From contig NZ_AP026978.1 of the NCBI RefSeq assembly GCF_027924405.1, positions 5,828,001-5,892,000 on the forward strand: a DNA stretch of 64,000 nt, given 5' to 3'. The DNA is from Nocardia sputorum (GTDB lineage Bacteria > Actinomycetota > Actinomycetes > Mycobacteriales > Mycobacteriaceae). Below: more notes on the stretch, generated by a model. It made no database searches, was not told the DNA's origin, and saw nothing but the letters and a program-made list of their open reading frames with translations. The DNA is not shown here. Numbering within the stretch: the stretch's first letter is position 1.

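Noticed and set aside
1..64000. tRNA, rRNA, CRISPR arrays and transposase genes
   Set aside because: I looked for clover-leaf ends, regularly spaced repeats and transposase motifs and saw none. The repeated elements are intergenic palindromes without genes.

Overview
The window is high-GC actinobacterial DNA. The block from glycerol-3-phosphate dehydrogenase to the succinate dehydrogenase operon follows, gene for gene, the order I recall for Mycobacterium tuberculosis Rv3302c to Rv3319. The repeats, inserted genes and type VII secretion-associated genes suggest a Nocardia-like member of the Mycobacteriales. The genus is an inference; no 16S rRNA, tRNA, CRISPR array or transposase was seen.

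Region 1 (1-28,100) is mainly core metabolism. It holds the start of glpD (leftward, cut by the window edge), glpK, a PLP aminotransferase, a proline-rich membrane protein and a secreted proline-rich protein. LpdA-type quinone reductase and a gamma-glutamylcyclotransferase-like gene follow. Next come two M20 amidohydrolases with overlapping ends, an enoyl-CoA isomerase, and a nucleoside salvage set (PNP, phosphomannomutase, upp, adenosine deaminase, thymidine phosphorylase, cytidine deaminase), then sdhCDAB. Where M. tuberculosis has sapM there is instead a four-gene type VII secretion-associated cassette: an EspC-like protein, an NlpC/P60 protein, a small unknown and a YbaB/EspL-like protein. 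Four copies of a palindrome-rich dispersed repeat sit in intergenic gaps before 13.7 kb. Many genes look leaderless, with a TANNNT hexamer 6-7 bases before the start codon.

Region 2 (28,100-31,050) looks like an accessory insertion just after sdhB. Three tiny overlapping genes are divergent from an HTH regulator, and a NUDIX hydrolase follows. The region ends in a broken direct copy of about 135 bp of sdhB, so the module lies between true sdhB and an sdhB remnant.

Region 3 (31,200-64,000) is the most unusual part. A WXG100-type protein and a YbaB-like protein precede a single rightward reading frame that opens at 33,663 and has no stop by 64,000. That is at least 30,338 bases, more than 10,100 codons. 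The protein starts like the CpnT-type WXG100-like effectors. It then carries hydrophobic segments, a proline-rich linker, a SecA-like ATPase, three zincin-type HExxH modules, about seventeen LuxR-type HTH units, tandem XRE and LacI-type HTHs, sigma-factor-like modules, two histidine-kinase-type ATPase folds and a PP2C phosphatase. A recurring linker motif with consensus DPVAIDLGDxDE separates modules. The 561-residue gene upstream ends in a copy of the zincin fold whose zinc ligands are lost. The three genes look like a type VII-associated giant, polyprotein-like effector or regulator system that I do not recognise from the literature.
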